This document shows, one piece after another, positions 43,901-55,544 of a stretch of 64,000 nt of DNA (its first letter is position 1; each line of letters opens with the position of its first letter). A model generated the notes under the pieces. That model worked only from the letters and a program-made list of their open reading frames with translations, made no database searches and was not told the origin of the DNA. The DNA is from Echinococcus granulosus (Eukaryota > Platyhelminthes > Cestoda > Cyclophyllidea > Taeniidae): positions 876,718 through 940,717 of the forward strand of contig NW_020170395.1 in assembly GCF_000524195.1 (NCBI RefSeq), in the 5' to 3' direction. The translations under genes were made by a program, and so were the position numbers.

Positions 43901-46066
43901 TTTTCATGCCTGGAATTTTGAAAACTAATGGATAAGACCAAGTAACGTTTGTTTTCTGAAGCAGGGCTACCGTCCTTGCCCCTGTTCTATTGCTCAAGGA
44001 ATATCGAGATCACCTCGATCAAGTGCAGGAGTTGAATCACTTAATTCGAATTTGTCTTCCTAACTCTGAGAAGACGCTTCAAATTGTTTTAAATTATTTG
44101 AGTACTTATTTTTTCCCCTTTTTTGTTTACATTCGGATTCAACTTACCAACATTTGGTATTATTGCTCATGTTATTGCTGATTCTCACTTGTGGGTAAAT
44201 TTTTTTCGTGCGTAAATATTCCCTCCCCCGGACTCAAAATCTACTTCAACAGTTGGAGTTGTTTTACTGTTCAATTTCATGTCTCAAATCAGAAACAGCT
44301 CAGGGCGATGGGATTGGAATTCACTTGGTGGAGTTTTGTAAACAAAGAGTTGTTGCGGAGGCAGCTTTGAAGTGAAGTACCCTTTGAAGACGCTAGAATC
44401 GTGCTAGCCAGCACTGGGTGACTTTACCTGCCTCCCATGGTGTTGGTGACCAGTGATTACCCGAATTGGGCCACTAAAGTGTGAGAGTTTAGCTTATTTC
44501 ATAAAAGCTCTTAGGGAAATCTCATAGTTACACTTTATTCTCACACTCTTCGTGCTTCATTTTATCCACCCACTACGACGCCGTTTTGCTTTTAATGTTA
44601 GTGCAACTCACCAACAGCTAGAGGCTTCCTGTGCCGTTGCCTTCTTTTGTTTGTGAGCGAAAACCTCGTTCTATGCGAGAATAATGCTGAGTCTGACCAT
44701 GCTGATAATTTCCTATTGTCGTTGTGTTGTGCTTGCGGTCCAGGTTTTTTCATCCCTATTGCATTTTCGCACACTTTTCTAATGTTGCATTTTTGGAATT
44801 TTTTCCTATTTTTCTCGAAGACCGCCTTTTACAATCATCTTTTTATCAATTTATCCCAGCAATACTGCTGAAATTGTTTCAGTAGACTCCTGTGATAGGG
44901 TTACTCAAACTCCACGTCCGGGTCGGCAGTCCCATTGTATTCGACTTATCCTTCGGGAGATTTAAGATGACTAGTTCTACACGTTCTCTTGTTGATTAGT
45001 GGAAATCATGGCACATCATTATCACAGCTGGAAGCTATTGGACTTGCAGCATTGATCAAAGGACCGACTGCTTAAACCTCTTGCCGTAAAACGAGTTCTG
45101 AACGTCCTTGACCTGTTGCTATGGCCAGGACCCCATGTCACAAGCATAGAGGTTGAACCATAACAGACCATGGGGCCGCATGACCGTTACACTTTCTCTG
45201 AGTGCGCATCCCCTTTTTTCTTCAGCGTTTTGGATGTACGATTGTAAAATAAACCACTGTCTGTAGGGCAAAAAAAGTTCAGACGAAATGGAATAGACTT
45301 CCCTTATTGGGGCATGTGGAAGCTTCACTTAGTTCAAGTAGCAGTAACGCTTAAGCCTCTTTGCTGAAGGCAGGATATGCGCAAACTTACTTTGTGACAC
45401 CTATGCCTTTGTTACGGCTTTATCATGATCTTGTGGTGTCACATATATTAGTAAGAGGGTTTATGTGAACTCTAAGTCACGTTTGTTTTTGTTTGTTTGC
45501 TCTCCCAGATTGGCATTGTGAGTTCGGTGATAAAAATGCGGAATCTCGTCTACGTAGAAGGCTTAAATCCTCGCTATCGATCTCCTGAGGGCAAAGGGCC
45601 CCTCATTTCTGATGAGAACTACCTCAAAATCAACGAAGAGGTGCGTTTCTTACAATCCTCCTCCCGCCCACATATAAGCTTCGGTGAAATATACTTTTCA
45701 TAGGCAAACTAGTGGTTATCGTCCTGGGTAGTAATGCATTTGCCCTTCCTCCAGGTGGCTCTCATGGACCCCTCCGATAGGACGCCCTGCGAAGCAGTGT
45801 GGCGCTACGACTCGCAGGGGAACCGCGTGCGCGTCTCCAAGCGCAGTGGGCACCTGCTGCCCTTGCCCACAGCTGCTCGCATCCTCGACGACCTCACTGA
45901 TCCTGTGGCCGCCGAGGTGGGGGAAAAGGACACTCCCACGGAAGCTGTCACCAAGACAACTGTGGATTTCGTTGCACCAGAACGACTGGAGACCTTTGAG
46001 GAGGAGTTGATGCGGGTCTATGCTCCCGAAGAGAAGCGACAGCGAATGCCCACCTTCTGGTACTGA
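40923..46066 (+). CDS. MRPL24: Mitochondrial large-subunit ribosomal protein uL24m
   Basis: Component of the mitochondrial 39S subunit, binding 23S-like rRNA. Exons: 40923-41045, 41125-41271, 43181-43399, 45509-45640 and 45755-46066. All joins are phase 0, giving 310 aa with stop TGA. The KOW motif is split by intron 3: FKGDRVIVLKGVSRGK joins IGIVSSVIKMRNLVYVEGLN, as in bacterial L24 and human MRPL24. The C-terminal half keeps VALMDPSDRTPCEAVWRYD, NRVRVSKRSGHLLP and the family end with a final Tyr (PTFWY). The N-terminal extension (MPRVSTKFSTPILAHLRF) is basic and plausible for mitochondrial import. The first donor AGC|gtgagc was chosen over CT|gtaagg because only it keeps phase. Introns 41272-43180 and 43400-45508 are long; the first holds an unexplained open segment. 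The gene lies just downstream of the MICU-like gene and converges on POLR3F. Confidence 0.93.
42235..42380 (+). other. Unexplained exon-like segment inside MRPL24 intron 2
   Basis: A 48-codon open stretch with protein-like composition (WLANFYSGDRKLNREAAM, then EGRRYLTDVGPVDRLR). It ends at a strong donor, AAG|gtaagg. Its phase 2 does not fit MRPL24 exon 3, so it is not a simple cassette exon of that gene. The upstream acceptor is weak. I do not recognise the protein; it may be a nested gene, a decayed exon or chance. Confidence 0.3.
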
Positions 46067-46159
46067 ATTTAACGTTTTTTCGGCAGTACACATACACACA
46101 CAAGTTGAACTTTTGCATTCGCTCGGAACCCAAGGAAGCAAAAAGTGTGTGTGAAGCTG

Positions 46160-46165
46160 AATAAA
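46160..46165 (+). terminator. MRPL24: Polyadenylation signal of MRPL24
   Basis: AATAAA 94 bases after the MRPL24 stop codon, the only canonical hexamer in a good position. It lies just beyond the low end of the candidate last POLR3F exon on the opposite strand, so the two 3' ends probably overlap. Confidence 0.6.
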
Positions 46166-46167
46166 TG

Positions 46168-48257
46168 TTAGTCTTTTGTATTTACATTTGGACCAGTAGA
46201 GGTGCCGCTGTCCAAGAAAGCAGAAAAGATGGGACAATCTGGGGGACAAATTACTCCTCCTGTTCGACTGCGTCTTTTATTCTAAAGGAGACGAGAAGAA
46301 ACTGTACAGAAAATGCGAAAATATAAGACAATTATTCGCCACTTGCCAGTTTTCGGTGGTAGTCCCAGCCGAGTAACCAAATAAGTCACGAGTCTGATTC
46401 CAAGCGGTGTTCATTTTTTAATGGCGAAAAATTTTGAAGGAATAAATGCAAGTGTAATTTAGACATGCTAAAAGTGAGGATTGGGAAGGTAGTTTCGTGG
46501 TAAGAGCAGTTTCCGATTTGGGAGAGTTAATACAAGATTGGTACGTGGTAGCTTTGAATTGACCCGAGTGCGCACAGCTTGCCAACGCCAGTTATACCCC
46601 ATGCAATATGAAAATTAAGCAGCCAATTAAGGGATACAACTCAAAATGCAAGTGGCGATAAAATCTGAGCTGTTTTTCACCTGGATGCAGTAAAAACGAT
46701 GTAAACAAGATGAGTAAGAACCTCAGGAAGACTTAAAAATGAGGGGAGGTCGTGGCTTGGTTATTAGTTATGGAATTAGAATTCACAAAATAGTTCAACC
46801 AGTTAACGACTTATTGAAGCAAAAATGAGTGGGAATGAAAACTTACGAGGGCAATGGTGCATGGAATGTGAGCGAGGAAAGCAAAGCCGGGAGTTCGAGG
46901 AGCGAGGCGGTACAGGAAAGATCGAGTTGTGGTCGGCTTACTCTCGCCCTTCTCGTCCACAGCACTTGTGTCTACCGTCGTCGACTGCTTCATCTCCAAC
47001 TCGCCGCCGTAGACCAGGGCGTCAAGCACCGTCTTTACATCTGAGGGAACCAGGGGGACCTGTGGGAAAACGGCACCGTCATCAGGACACTACCTTTAAA
47101 TGGCTAGATTTTAATCAGGAGCTTTTCCCATTATACCTCGAAGGAAAGGCCGTATAGGAATTATTCCACATCTGCCAGCAACGAAGGAATCTAGACAAAA
47201 AACTAAGGCTACGGGACGAGTACGCCTTCTACTGGTTGAGATAAAGCTAATCCGGTAGATGACCAAATTCACTGCTCAATGATATCACGTGGCTAGCCTA
47301 TTAATTCATTGCCTAGGTATATAAGTTAAGTAGAAGAGACGTAAGAAACCATAAATGATGAACGAACCGTGCAGAGTTTAGCATCGGTGATAAAGCGATG
47401 AAACTCTTCAACGGAGGCATACGACGAGTTCCACCTTTTTAAAGGATCTGATATTTTCGAAACCGATTCAGTCTAAACATATAAAATGCAATACTTTATG
47501 TTAGTCAATGCCACTGGCTTCCAAAATGCACCCTACTGAAATTATATGGGCAAATGAAACATAGGTAAAGTAACAGCTTAAATAATCGTCATGGTGCAGA
47601 TTAGAAATACGATTCACCTTGTCCTGAATGTACTTCAAGCAGGCCGTCCGCAGCATTGCCACAAACTCGCCATCCACTCCAGTCTCACCAGCAAACAGGG
47701 TGTTAGCAGCCAACGACTCGCTCGGTTCAAGCTCATAGAGAAGGAAGATCTTTTGCTTACTCCCTGCCAACACAGGTAGTTCCTTGACCAATTTACGCCC
47801 TATCAAAGATTTTAAGATGCGAGGCAGGCGATTCTGAGGCAGTTTGGTATCAATTGAAATAGCCTTGACCGTCGCACCCTCGTTTCCGTTTTTACGGATG
47901 CAGTTGTATACCAGACTCTCTTCTACATCTGTGAGGGACTTTAATTTACTAAAAGCAGGGGTTAATGTAAGAGATAACCTACTCGATGTTGCCAATTTCA
48001 CGCATACGCCAGGAGAGAGTTCGATTAGAATTAACCAAGACTTCCACTTGGCCCTCCTTTTGCATCCGGTTCAGAACCGGGAGAAGTTGAGTAAGTGTTA
48101 TATCGGGAAGCTCCTCTTCAAAGGTCTTCTGGGTCACCGGATCGGAATGCGCAACGAGAATTGACAGGATTCTAGAAAAGATAATCTCTAAGTCTGTGTG
48201 AAGCTTACCTCTCGGGCAGCTTCGATAGATCGACTAGCTTTTTAGTTTCTGACATTG
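46168..48257 (-). CDS. POLR3F: RNA polymerase III subunit RPC6 (RPC34), start codon frame broken
   Basis: Winged-helix subunit of the Pol III initiation subcomplex; nuclear. Exons, high to low: 48257-48209, 48171-47983, 47948-47618, 47472-47368 and 47059-46847. Winged-helix blocks: TLTQLLPVLNRMQKEGQVEV, SLTDVEESLVYNCIRKNGN and LPRILKSLIGRKLVKELPVL. The middle RWNSSYASVEEFHRFITDA matches RNSSFASSHEVWKYI of the human protein. The C-terminal winged helix is DVKTVLDALVYGGELEM. Introns 48172-48208 and 47949-47982 are 37 and 34 nt. From ATG 48257 the frame hits TAG after seven codons because of a run of seven A; six A would give an open MSETKKLVDLSKLPER joined to exon 2. The last exon is uncertain: 46235-46168 (CPIFSAFLDSG) is the best candidate but its phase does not fit. 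Human RPC6 has a four-Cys iron-sulphur site near the C-terminus; only one of these Cys (HIPCTIAL) is secure here. Confidence 0.88.
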
Positions 48258-49976
48258 GTAGGTTTCAGAAAAGTCTACAAATGATACCAAAGTGCGATAG
48301 TCACACAGTTAGAAGATGAGGATGATAACACGACCGGTAAATCAATGTTTGTGCATGAGACCGAGATGGCTCGAGATAGTAAGCGATGTCCACATAAACA
48401 CTTCAACAAGTTCAACTTTTCCATATTGACCCCAGTGAGCTAATGCGGGACAACTTAACCAAATTTGGGTGCATAGTCAATTGAATGATTAATTAAAAGT
48501 GGCGAAAGCATTGTTTAGGTAAATAAAGCACTCCTATATTAGTTAAAAGAGATTTAAGGAGATGTACCCAAGCAAATAAAACAAAGTACATCAGCTAAAG
48601 CTTCATCCGGTGGGCATGTGTACCGACAATTAGCAAACCGGTTATTGGTATTAAGCCAATGAAATGGTGGGAACCTTGAAAATAAATAACATTTGTGTTT
48701 AACAGTTTTAGCAACACAATGAAAGTTTTTACTCACTAAAATTTGCACATACCATTCGTTACAATTTGTTTCGGGACCCCCAGGGCTTTTTTTGTAGTAA
48801 TTTGTCCTATTCAGCTTGTTGCGTAAATTTGATGCCTGACAAAGGAAAACTTATTCCAGCCCTCACTAACGTAATTGTTTACGAGAGCTTTTCTGACATC
48901 TGGACTTTTATACAGTGGTCCAGTGCATTTTTTGCCTCCGTTGGCACGCATATTTTACAATAATTGATAAGTTAAAATGCGGACACCAGTGTGTTTGTAC
49001 AAAAAAATAATTTGCAATCAAGACCATGTCTTAAAAGTCGTACCTTAATATACCACTTCATTTTATAGTGATTAATAGACGTAGACGTATGGACATGCTG
49101 TTTTTGTAGCCACTTAGGCATTCAGAGTTATCGAGTAGTTATTTCAGAAGCGACAGCATCATGTACGAAATAGATCTATGAGACAGCCACGGTCTTCCCT
49201 AAAGTCTTAACAAACCATGTTAGTATGGAGGTAGATCTATAATTCGCATTCAGAAGGCTTGGGGGGCTGTAGGCATTGCCGGAGAGTCCTGCCGGGTGAA
49301 ACTCTACCATATGGGTGCTGAAAAGCCCGCATGGTCAGCTTTGGAATTAAGCGTGATACTATATGACCACATAGGAAACTCAGGCATAAGCTGGTTGTTG
49401 ATGGGGCTGGGCATCCGATTCGCATATTCCTTCCGGGCAAATTTAGGCATTTTGCTAACACAAATTCCCACGGATGTCGAATGACGAATTCGTTCGACAG
49501 CTAAAATCCTGTCAAAGATTAAATACACATCAACACAAATTTTTTCCTAATCGTGACATGGATCTTTGGCGCACTCCGACTAAAACCTTGCCAAAGCCGT
49601 ACGAGGGATAAAACGACTACCGGATTTTGAAACTCACACTTTATAAATAATTCCTGAGAAACTAAAGAGAAAAGATTTTTGAATTTTCAAAAATCTAGTA
49701 AGCGAATAAATGATACATTTAGTGGAAATAGACCGGATGTGACAAATAGTACATTGCAATTTCCTTGTTCTAGTAATGCCTCTGTACGCGAAGTATGTGA
49801 ATGCAAACCGCAAAAAAAAAATTAGAGGCGAAGAATTAGGTCAATTGTGGGAATCCGGGGAGGTCTAACACCTTTTTCAGAAATGTAACCTTTTTAGAGT
49901 GTGCACGACGATTTTTAGAAGGTACGCAAAAATGATTTTTGTCAATATTACTGCTCTTCAATTCTCTAGAGCAGCT
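48258..49976. other. Non-coding stretch upstream of POLR3F
   Basis: About 1.7 kb with no recognisable exon. The first 100 bases should hold the POLR3F 5' UTR; an acceptor-like atttgtag lies on the minus strand about 22 nt before its ATG. No RNA gene seen. Confidence 0.5.
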
Positions 49977-50146
49977 TGTAGCGCTCGAGATTCCCCTGAC
50001 AACGATACTCGGGCAGAATATGTTTTATCGACGTACAGAAGGGTTGTGCGGCTACCGGCATGGCACGGAGGCCATGCCGCTGGGCGGAAGTACAATGGCC
50101 GTGCCTTTTAGCATCCTCGTGACCAAACCAAACAGTCAAACAAACA
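49977..50146 (-). repeat. Solo-LTR-like repeat, copy 5
   Basis: On the minus strand it starts TGTTTGTTTGACTG and ends AGCGCTACA. It carries the blocks GGCCATTGTA, GCCATGCCGGTAGCC, CCCTTCTGTACGTCGA and ATTCTGCCCGAGTAT. The usual TCTTCTTTCGTCTTCAG block is deleted. No target duplication identified. Confidence 0.8.
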
Positions 50147-52210
50147 TAAAGCACTGCATACCTTTGGCAATATTCTGGTAGCGTAAATAGAGGTATGCAG
50201 CAGTAATCCTCGAAAGCATCTTCGTTTGAGATGGATAGTTAATTTAATCTCACCTTAAGTTGGCCGTTGGTTCAGTTATTGTTTCCAAGTCCTGTCAAGG
50301 GTGCAATCGGCATTCTTAATCAAACTGCAAGATCAACAATGCATTCCATGAACCCTTTCCCAGACAACATTGCCTTGTGCTGATTACCCTTCCCTTAAAG
50401 CAAAAAAAGCGATTGCATAAATTGTAGCTTCCTACGAATGTTTTTAACTAAAATGCGAAACATGGTTTTGTATGAAGTCACGTACGGCGTAAATTAAACG
50501 CTGTCTACAAATGACGGACAAGGCAGACGTAAAGGGAGTAATGCTAATCTATTTACAAGAAACCCATTTGCATATTCTCTCTATTATTTGCTAAAAGTGT
50601 GCCATTTTATCAACCTCATGTCTTTATTATCTCACCATCTAAAAGAATAACAGATTGGTGATGTCTGTGACAGCCGGCATTTTCAAGTGCGAACCATTAC
50701 CAAAGTAACTAGAATTTACAAACAAGAACACTTTTTTAATAACGATGCCGTGATTGAACCTACAAAATACTATAGCTGTATAGAATTAATACAAAATATT
50801 GAACTAGCACAGCCTTACCTTTCTGTCTTTTTTAGCTTTACCAGCCTTTCATCTTTACGTATCCAAAAGAACTGTAACGATATTCACCAGCGAAGCGTTT
50901 GCAAAAAAGTGTGCACCTGTGAGGAGACGTACACAAAATGCGTCGCAGAAGAAATTTTTACCTTCAAGATTGCTTGTGCTACACCTGTTACTGTTACTGC
51001 GGATACTGGATCCAAAAAGCCGCATTTATAGGGAAGAACTAACCATTAAAGCACAGAGATGACCGCCTTGTTGCAGAGAACGGCAATTTTCTTATCAGCT
51101 CAAATTCGAAATCGGTGTTTTTCTAACGAGATAAGGACGGGTAACGGAAATTGCAAAAGGACAAATTTTCATCAAATGGGTGGCTGTGTATATACTATAT
51201 GCTACTAGGTCTCATTCAGTAATTTTCCAAACGTGACTCGTAAACAAGATCTTGGAGAATAAATTTTAATAGCATGAAATCAAATTGAGAGTATTATCTT
51301 TTAAAGGTTAACGGCATGTTTCATTCGTAAACTAGTAAACTTTCGCTTGGCTCTTTTACAATGCTTCAATACGTGAGGTCAGTAGCTATTTAAAATTGCT
51401 ATTGTTGCTGATCGGTGGTCCATATAGAGCCCTCGAGAAACCAAGCCATCCAGTAAAACTCACATTTTTATAACTAGCTTTCAAATTTTTAGCGTATATA
51501 TTTATAGACTTGCCACTTGAAGAAGTTTAATGACGAATATGATTTACCTCGGGTGGGATAACTACCCGCCATAGAATATGATGCTCAATTTTGCAGCATT
51601 TTCCACCTTAGAATAGTGGAAAACGACTCTGGCTTATGTGCAGTCCAGCACTTTGTCAGCAGTCCCCCGGATGATTTAATACATCCGTAAACGATTCTGT
51701 TGAATCACTTGCAGCCTTCGGCAGGAACTATTGCAGTGACTTTTTCCATCCGTATTTCTTTGCCATTCCCAAGCTAGCCACTGGGCTTTTGGGCTACATT
51801 GATGGCTTCTGTACTGCATTTATCGCAATAAAAAAGCTAGAATCTCGCAATTCCTAAAGTCATGTAACCTCTGTCAGAAGACTAGCCCAACTGTTTGTTA
51901 CCACTTCTTCATGGAAAAGGCTTCTACCTTAATGGTGTTTGTTTAGCAGAAAAAGTTGCCGATTGTAATCGTATTTTAAGCTCACAAATGCAATATCCAG
52001 CTTTGTCAAACTCAGGTATCTTAATATAATAAATAAATTATATATGAAGTTAAGAACTCACTGCCCTAATGATGGCTCTAAGGACGTTTCTTGCGTGCCA
52101 ACTTACATGAACTCCTATTGAATTACTAACAAATGCGCTTTTAAATTAAAATTCTATATGTAGATAAATTATTATTAAAGGAAAAATCTCTCCCCAGTAG
52201 TATTCATATC
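50147..52210. other. Non-coding stretch between LTR copies 5 and 6
   Basis: About 2.1 kb. The 114-codon frame at 50687-51031 has a Cys-rich end but no family similarity and no splice context, so I do not call it. Nothing else recognised. Confidence 0.45.
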
Positions 52211-52351
52211 TGTAGTGCCCCAAGACTGCCCTGACGACACAAGAAGGCGTAACACTCGGGCTGCTGGCATGTCTCGGAGACCAGCCCACCCACTGACGAT
52301 ACAATGGAGGAACGCTTAAGTAAACCCTCTACCAAAACAGGGAGCTAAACA
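52211..52351 (-). repeat. LTR-like repeat, copy 6
   Basis: On the minus strand it begins TGTTTAGCTCCCTGTTTTGG and ends TCTTGGGGCACTACA, with GGGTGGGCTGGTCTC, CATGCCAGCAGCCC and GTGTTACGCCTTCTT between. It lacks the TCTGTACATCGACAATA portion present in the partner at 53.2 kb. Confidence 0.8.
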
Positions 52352-53048
52352 ACTAACCCATCACATAGATCCTACCATCCCTTGAGCGACGTGCCTGAGG
52401 CTCCCCATGGTCGACCATCACAACGTAGTCAGTGCTGCAAGGCAGAACACCCACGAGCCAATCATGTCAGTCACCAAATTTCCATGCAACTGAGGAGGTA
52501 CATGACCGCCTCGTCACTGATCTATCTTGCCAATTCTGCTAGATCTGGAGCTTCCTCCTGCAGGGGAATTGGATTTCGGTACGGGGGAATGCATTGGCCA
52601 TCACACGTGTCAACAGCTGTTTGTAGGATCACTGTCCTGAAAGTAGTGTCACATAACGAAGGACAAGTTTTAACATGGTACCGTGGGGGTAAGGTCTCGC
52701 CCCTGTTCCTCAAGGTACACTTCCCACTTCAGTGCTGCCCAGCCATTTCTCTCTGGGCTCTATCCAGCTAGTAGAGAGGTGGAGGAGGAATTGCATGTTC
52801 ACATCATTGTTAGTTGCATACAGGTATGGTAGACAGCCCTGTAAAGAACTTTCAAAATGATTCACGGCTAGTGCCGCTTCAGATGTTAACAGCCTTCCTA
52901 CGGACCAAGGAACTGGGATATTTGCAGGTCATAGGTGTCATTTTGAGACTTTCTGCCAAGAGTCGTCACATATTCTCCTACCCAAAGCATATGTACTTCT
53001 TCAATCACGTTGCCCTTTAGGATCGGGCTCGCATTCCGCTGCCACCAA

Positions 53049-53246
53049 GGTAGAGCATCGGGACTTCCCTGAAGACGAAAGAAGACATAGTACTCAGGCA
53101 GAATATGTATTGTCGATGTACAGAAGGGCTGAGGGGCTACTGGCATGGCTCCAAGGCTGAGCTGCCCCTCGGAGGCAACAATGGCGGAACCCGTAAATGG
53201 CTCGTTACCAAAACAGAGTTGAACAAGCAGGTAATTTATTGTCACA
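53049..53246 (-). repeat. LTR-like repeat, copy 7
   Basis: The most complete copy of its subfamily: TGTGACAATAAATTACC at the start, then CTCTGTTTTGGTAACGAGCC, GAGCCATGCCAGTAGCCCC, CTTCTGTACATCGACAATA and ATTCTGCCTGAGTACTATG. The block TCTTCTTTCGTCTTCAGGGA follows, and the copy ends near GATGCTCTACC. Confidence 0.88.
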
Positions 53247-54369
53247 TCGAGTTCAACTTCAAATTTCAAGTATTTTTGCCAAATGGGCCCGTTTCCTTGA
53301 AGTTACAGCATTATCTTTTATGATGATACAAACAACTTCTTTTATAAAAGAAAGGTCTCGCGATTCATTGCTGTAACATTTACGGGGTAATATTTCTCAT
53401 GTAAAATCAAGGGGTGGTATCTGGCTGCGGTAACCGACCCTTGTATTTGTACGCATTCTCCCATCTCTTCGATGTTGCCTGGCCAATCTGGTTAGCGTTT
53501 TAGTGCCTAATCTAGTGCTACAAAAACATGAAATCGCTCGGCTACAGGTTCACCCCATGGGGTCAGCCTGCACATTGCACGCCAACCTTTGATGGGTTCA
53601 GGGGGGCGAATGAGTCACACATCGTGCGGCTGGCCGTCTGCATTGCCCCATTGAGTTCGCCCTTCTTTTAAGGGGCTCTTTAAAGGGGTACTGTCATTAG
53701 CAGAGTTCTCTATTACTACACTTGCGTCAGTAGATGTAATGAACAAATTCTTGTTCTCCCACGATCCCTCCTCAGACCAAAAAGTAAGCTTCTATAAAAA
53801 TTTATGGTGCTCATACACCAAAAAACTTTGATATCTTTATGTCAAAGGCATTTCCGATTTGGTGTTTTAAAATAAACTAATCTGTTTGTAACACGATTTG
53901 ATGTGACCGTTTATCAAGAATTGCTGTGATATAAATGTAACAAGGTTGCGAATCTGGGTTACGATTTAGACGTATTCCGTCTGCCTGCATAAGACAAATT
54001 TACAAATTTATGGTGCTGGAGTTTTCCAAAGAGTAAATCACTTGCACTAAATCAGCCTTCTTTTCCAGGCTGCTGGAAGCACTACTCCACATAGTGACTA
54101 GTAATTTGACGAATGTCAAACTGTGTTGTGAAAATTTTCCGTTGGTAAATAGGTTAATGAGATTTGGAGTTTCAAAGACGTTTTTAAAATGTGGATAAAA
54201 AGAAATTGCTTCATGGTAAACCTCAGGCACCTTCTAATTTAAAATGCAAACTTTTCTTCAACAACGAACATCTGTATTATGCAAAAGTCACTATTTTTTG
54301 ACGCGACAGCTGAAGTCATAAAGTTTGGTCAAGACATCTTGAGGTCAGTCAGTGTAGGGAATCGGATGG
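53247..54369. other. Non-coding stretch with a GC-richer island
   Basis: About 1.1 kb. Positions 53520-53690 are clearly richer in G and C than their surroundings (contains TCACCCCATGGGGTC, a near palindrome) and may be another repeat. No coding segment recognised. Confidence 0.4.
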
Positions 54370-54744
54370 ATGTCAAATTATACCGGATACCACTTTACGA
54401 TGGTCGCCATCAATTTGACGCATTGTTATTTTACACGCGGTCGAGCATCTGTGGGTAAATGGATCGTTTCGACTTCACTAGTTGACATTCATCCATCCAT
54501 CTTCAGAACAAAGGACTGGTTCCGATTCATCCGCTTTGGATTAAGTAAAGAAGCATCTTCCAACTTACCATTCATCGCTTGTAATGGGTTTCGCTATGAG
54601 GCAAGGGAATATTTACTTCTGGCCCTTATGCAACGGCAGATATTCGACTTCACTTCACCATCCGCACTTCTGCGTCAATTGAATGTGTCTACCGCAACTC
54701 CGGAGCTCAAGGCCATTTATTTAAATAAGGAACAAATCGACTAA
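54370..54744 (+). CDS. Hypothetical 124-aa open frame, weakly BACK-domain-like
   Basis: A single open frame from ATG to TAA. The middle, WFRFIRFGLSKEASSNLPF, and YEAREYLLLALMQRQIF recall the helical BACK region of BTB-Kelch proteins, where an (I/V)RF-L helix is followed by a second helix ending in EA..YLL. No BTB or Kelch repeat lies nearby, and no promoter or splice signals support it. It may be a gene fragment, an isolated exon or chance. Family assignment is only a guess from pattern. Confidence 0.3.
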   Translation: MSNYTGYHFTMVAINLTHCYFTRGRASVGKWIVSTSLVDIHPSIFRTKDWFRFIRFGLSKEASSNLPFIACNGFRYEAREYLLLALMQRQIFDFTSPSALLRQLNVSTATPELKAIYLNKEQID

Positions 54745-55544
54745 CTTTAAATCGGCTGGAGTCATTTCCATAAAGGACATTATCAACAGAATAAACCAAA
54801 ATTCGGATGATGTATAGCGATTTCCTGGAGGTGTCTACCTCTACAAATATTCAACTAGGTACATCTCTTATTTAAATTAAACTGTAAAGGCGTTATTGGA
54901 TGCATTGTTTACGCTTTGCCTTTTCTGTATAAGAACTGGGCATTCAGAGTAGATGCTTGAGTAACATACCGAATTCAGAGCATTCCTTTGTGTGAATTGT
55001 CCAACTAGAAGGATCCAGATTGAGTAGTTTGAGACTAGTTGCACTTGAGCAGACGATGCTTCACCGTGTCAACTTGAGGTGAAAATAGGGCTTCCAATGC
55101 TGCTTGTGCCCTGAGGAGAGGAGGAAAATATCAGAGGGCCCCTGGTAAGAGCACACTCGCGTACCGTCTTACCATGAAAATGGCACTTTTTTGAGCGACT
55201 GAAATTAGGGCAACACTTTGACAAATATTCCACAAATACTGTCAATTTCACTTCCGTGGATGGCTTATTTTTATTAATGAAACATTAATATTCATGCTTA
55301 GTCAAGGATGTTTCTCAGCGTCAGCTGCACTACCTCCATCTGCACTACCATGAACGACGAATTTTAGGTTTGAAGTCGTCTGGCAGAATCCTAGCAGAGT
55401 TTAATGGAAGGTATAGAAAGAGTGATCCATGAGAAGTCTTTGTTCACAAGCAAATATGCCTAATGATGTGTTTCCTACAAGCGTTTCTTAAAAACTAGTG
55501 CATTTACTTTTACAGGTAATTTTAAGTAAGGAACCATTCCGCCA
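54745..55544. other. Non-coding stretch
   Basis: 800 bp with no recognisable coding segment, RNA gene or repeat from the window's families. Confidence 0.5.

Larger units (their letters stand above)
52211..53246 (-). mobile_element. Possible complete small LTR element (TRIM-like)
   Basis: Two family LTRs in the same (minus) orientation, 5' LTR 53246-53049 and 3' LTR 52351-52211, flank about 700 bp with no gag or pol. Directly after the 5' LTR the minus strand reads TTGGTGGCAGCGGAATGCG; the TGG start within 2 nt of the LTR end is what a tRNA primer-binding site looks like. The total of 1,036 bp and lack of coding capacity fit a terminal-repeat retrotransposon in miniature. Against this, the two LTRs are rather different and no matching target duplication was found, so two independent solo LTRs remain possible. 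Confidence 0.45.

Noticed and set aside
43990..44181. 63-codon frame starting LKEYRDHLDQVQELN in MRPL24 intron 3
   Set aside because: Composition becomes non-protein-like after 35 codons, no donor fits, and MRPL24 joins perfectly without it.
45716..46249. 177-codon minus-strand frame
   Set aside because: Antisense of the last MRPL24 exon, which is conserved to its final Tyr.
50687..51031. 114-codon plus frame with a Cys-rich end
   Set aside because: No signal peptide, family match or splice context; surrounded by repeats.
52898..53269. 123-codon minus frame across an LTR
   Set aside because: It runs through LTR copy 7 and part of the internal region; other copies of the same LTR have the frame broken, so it is not a conserved product.
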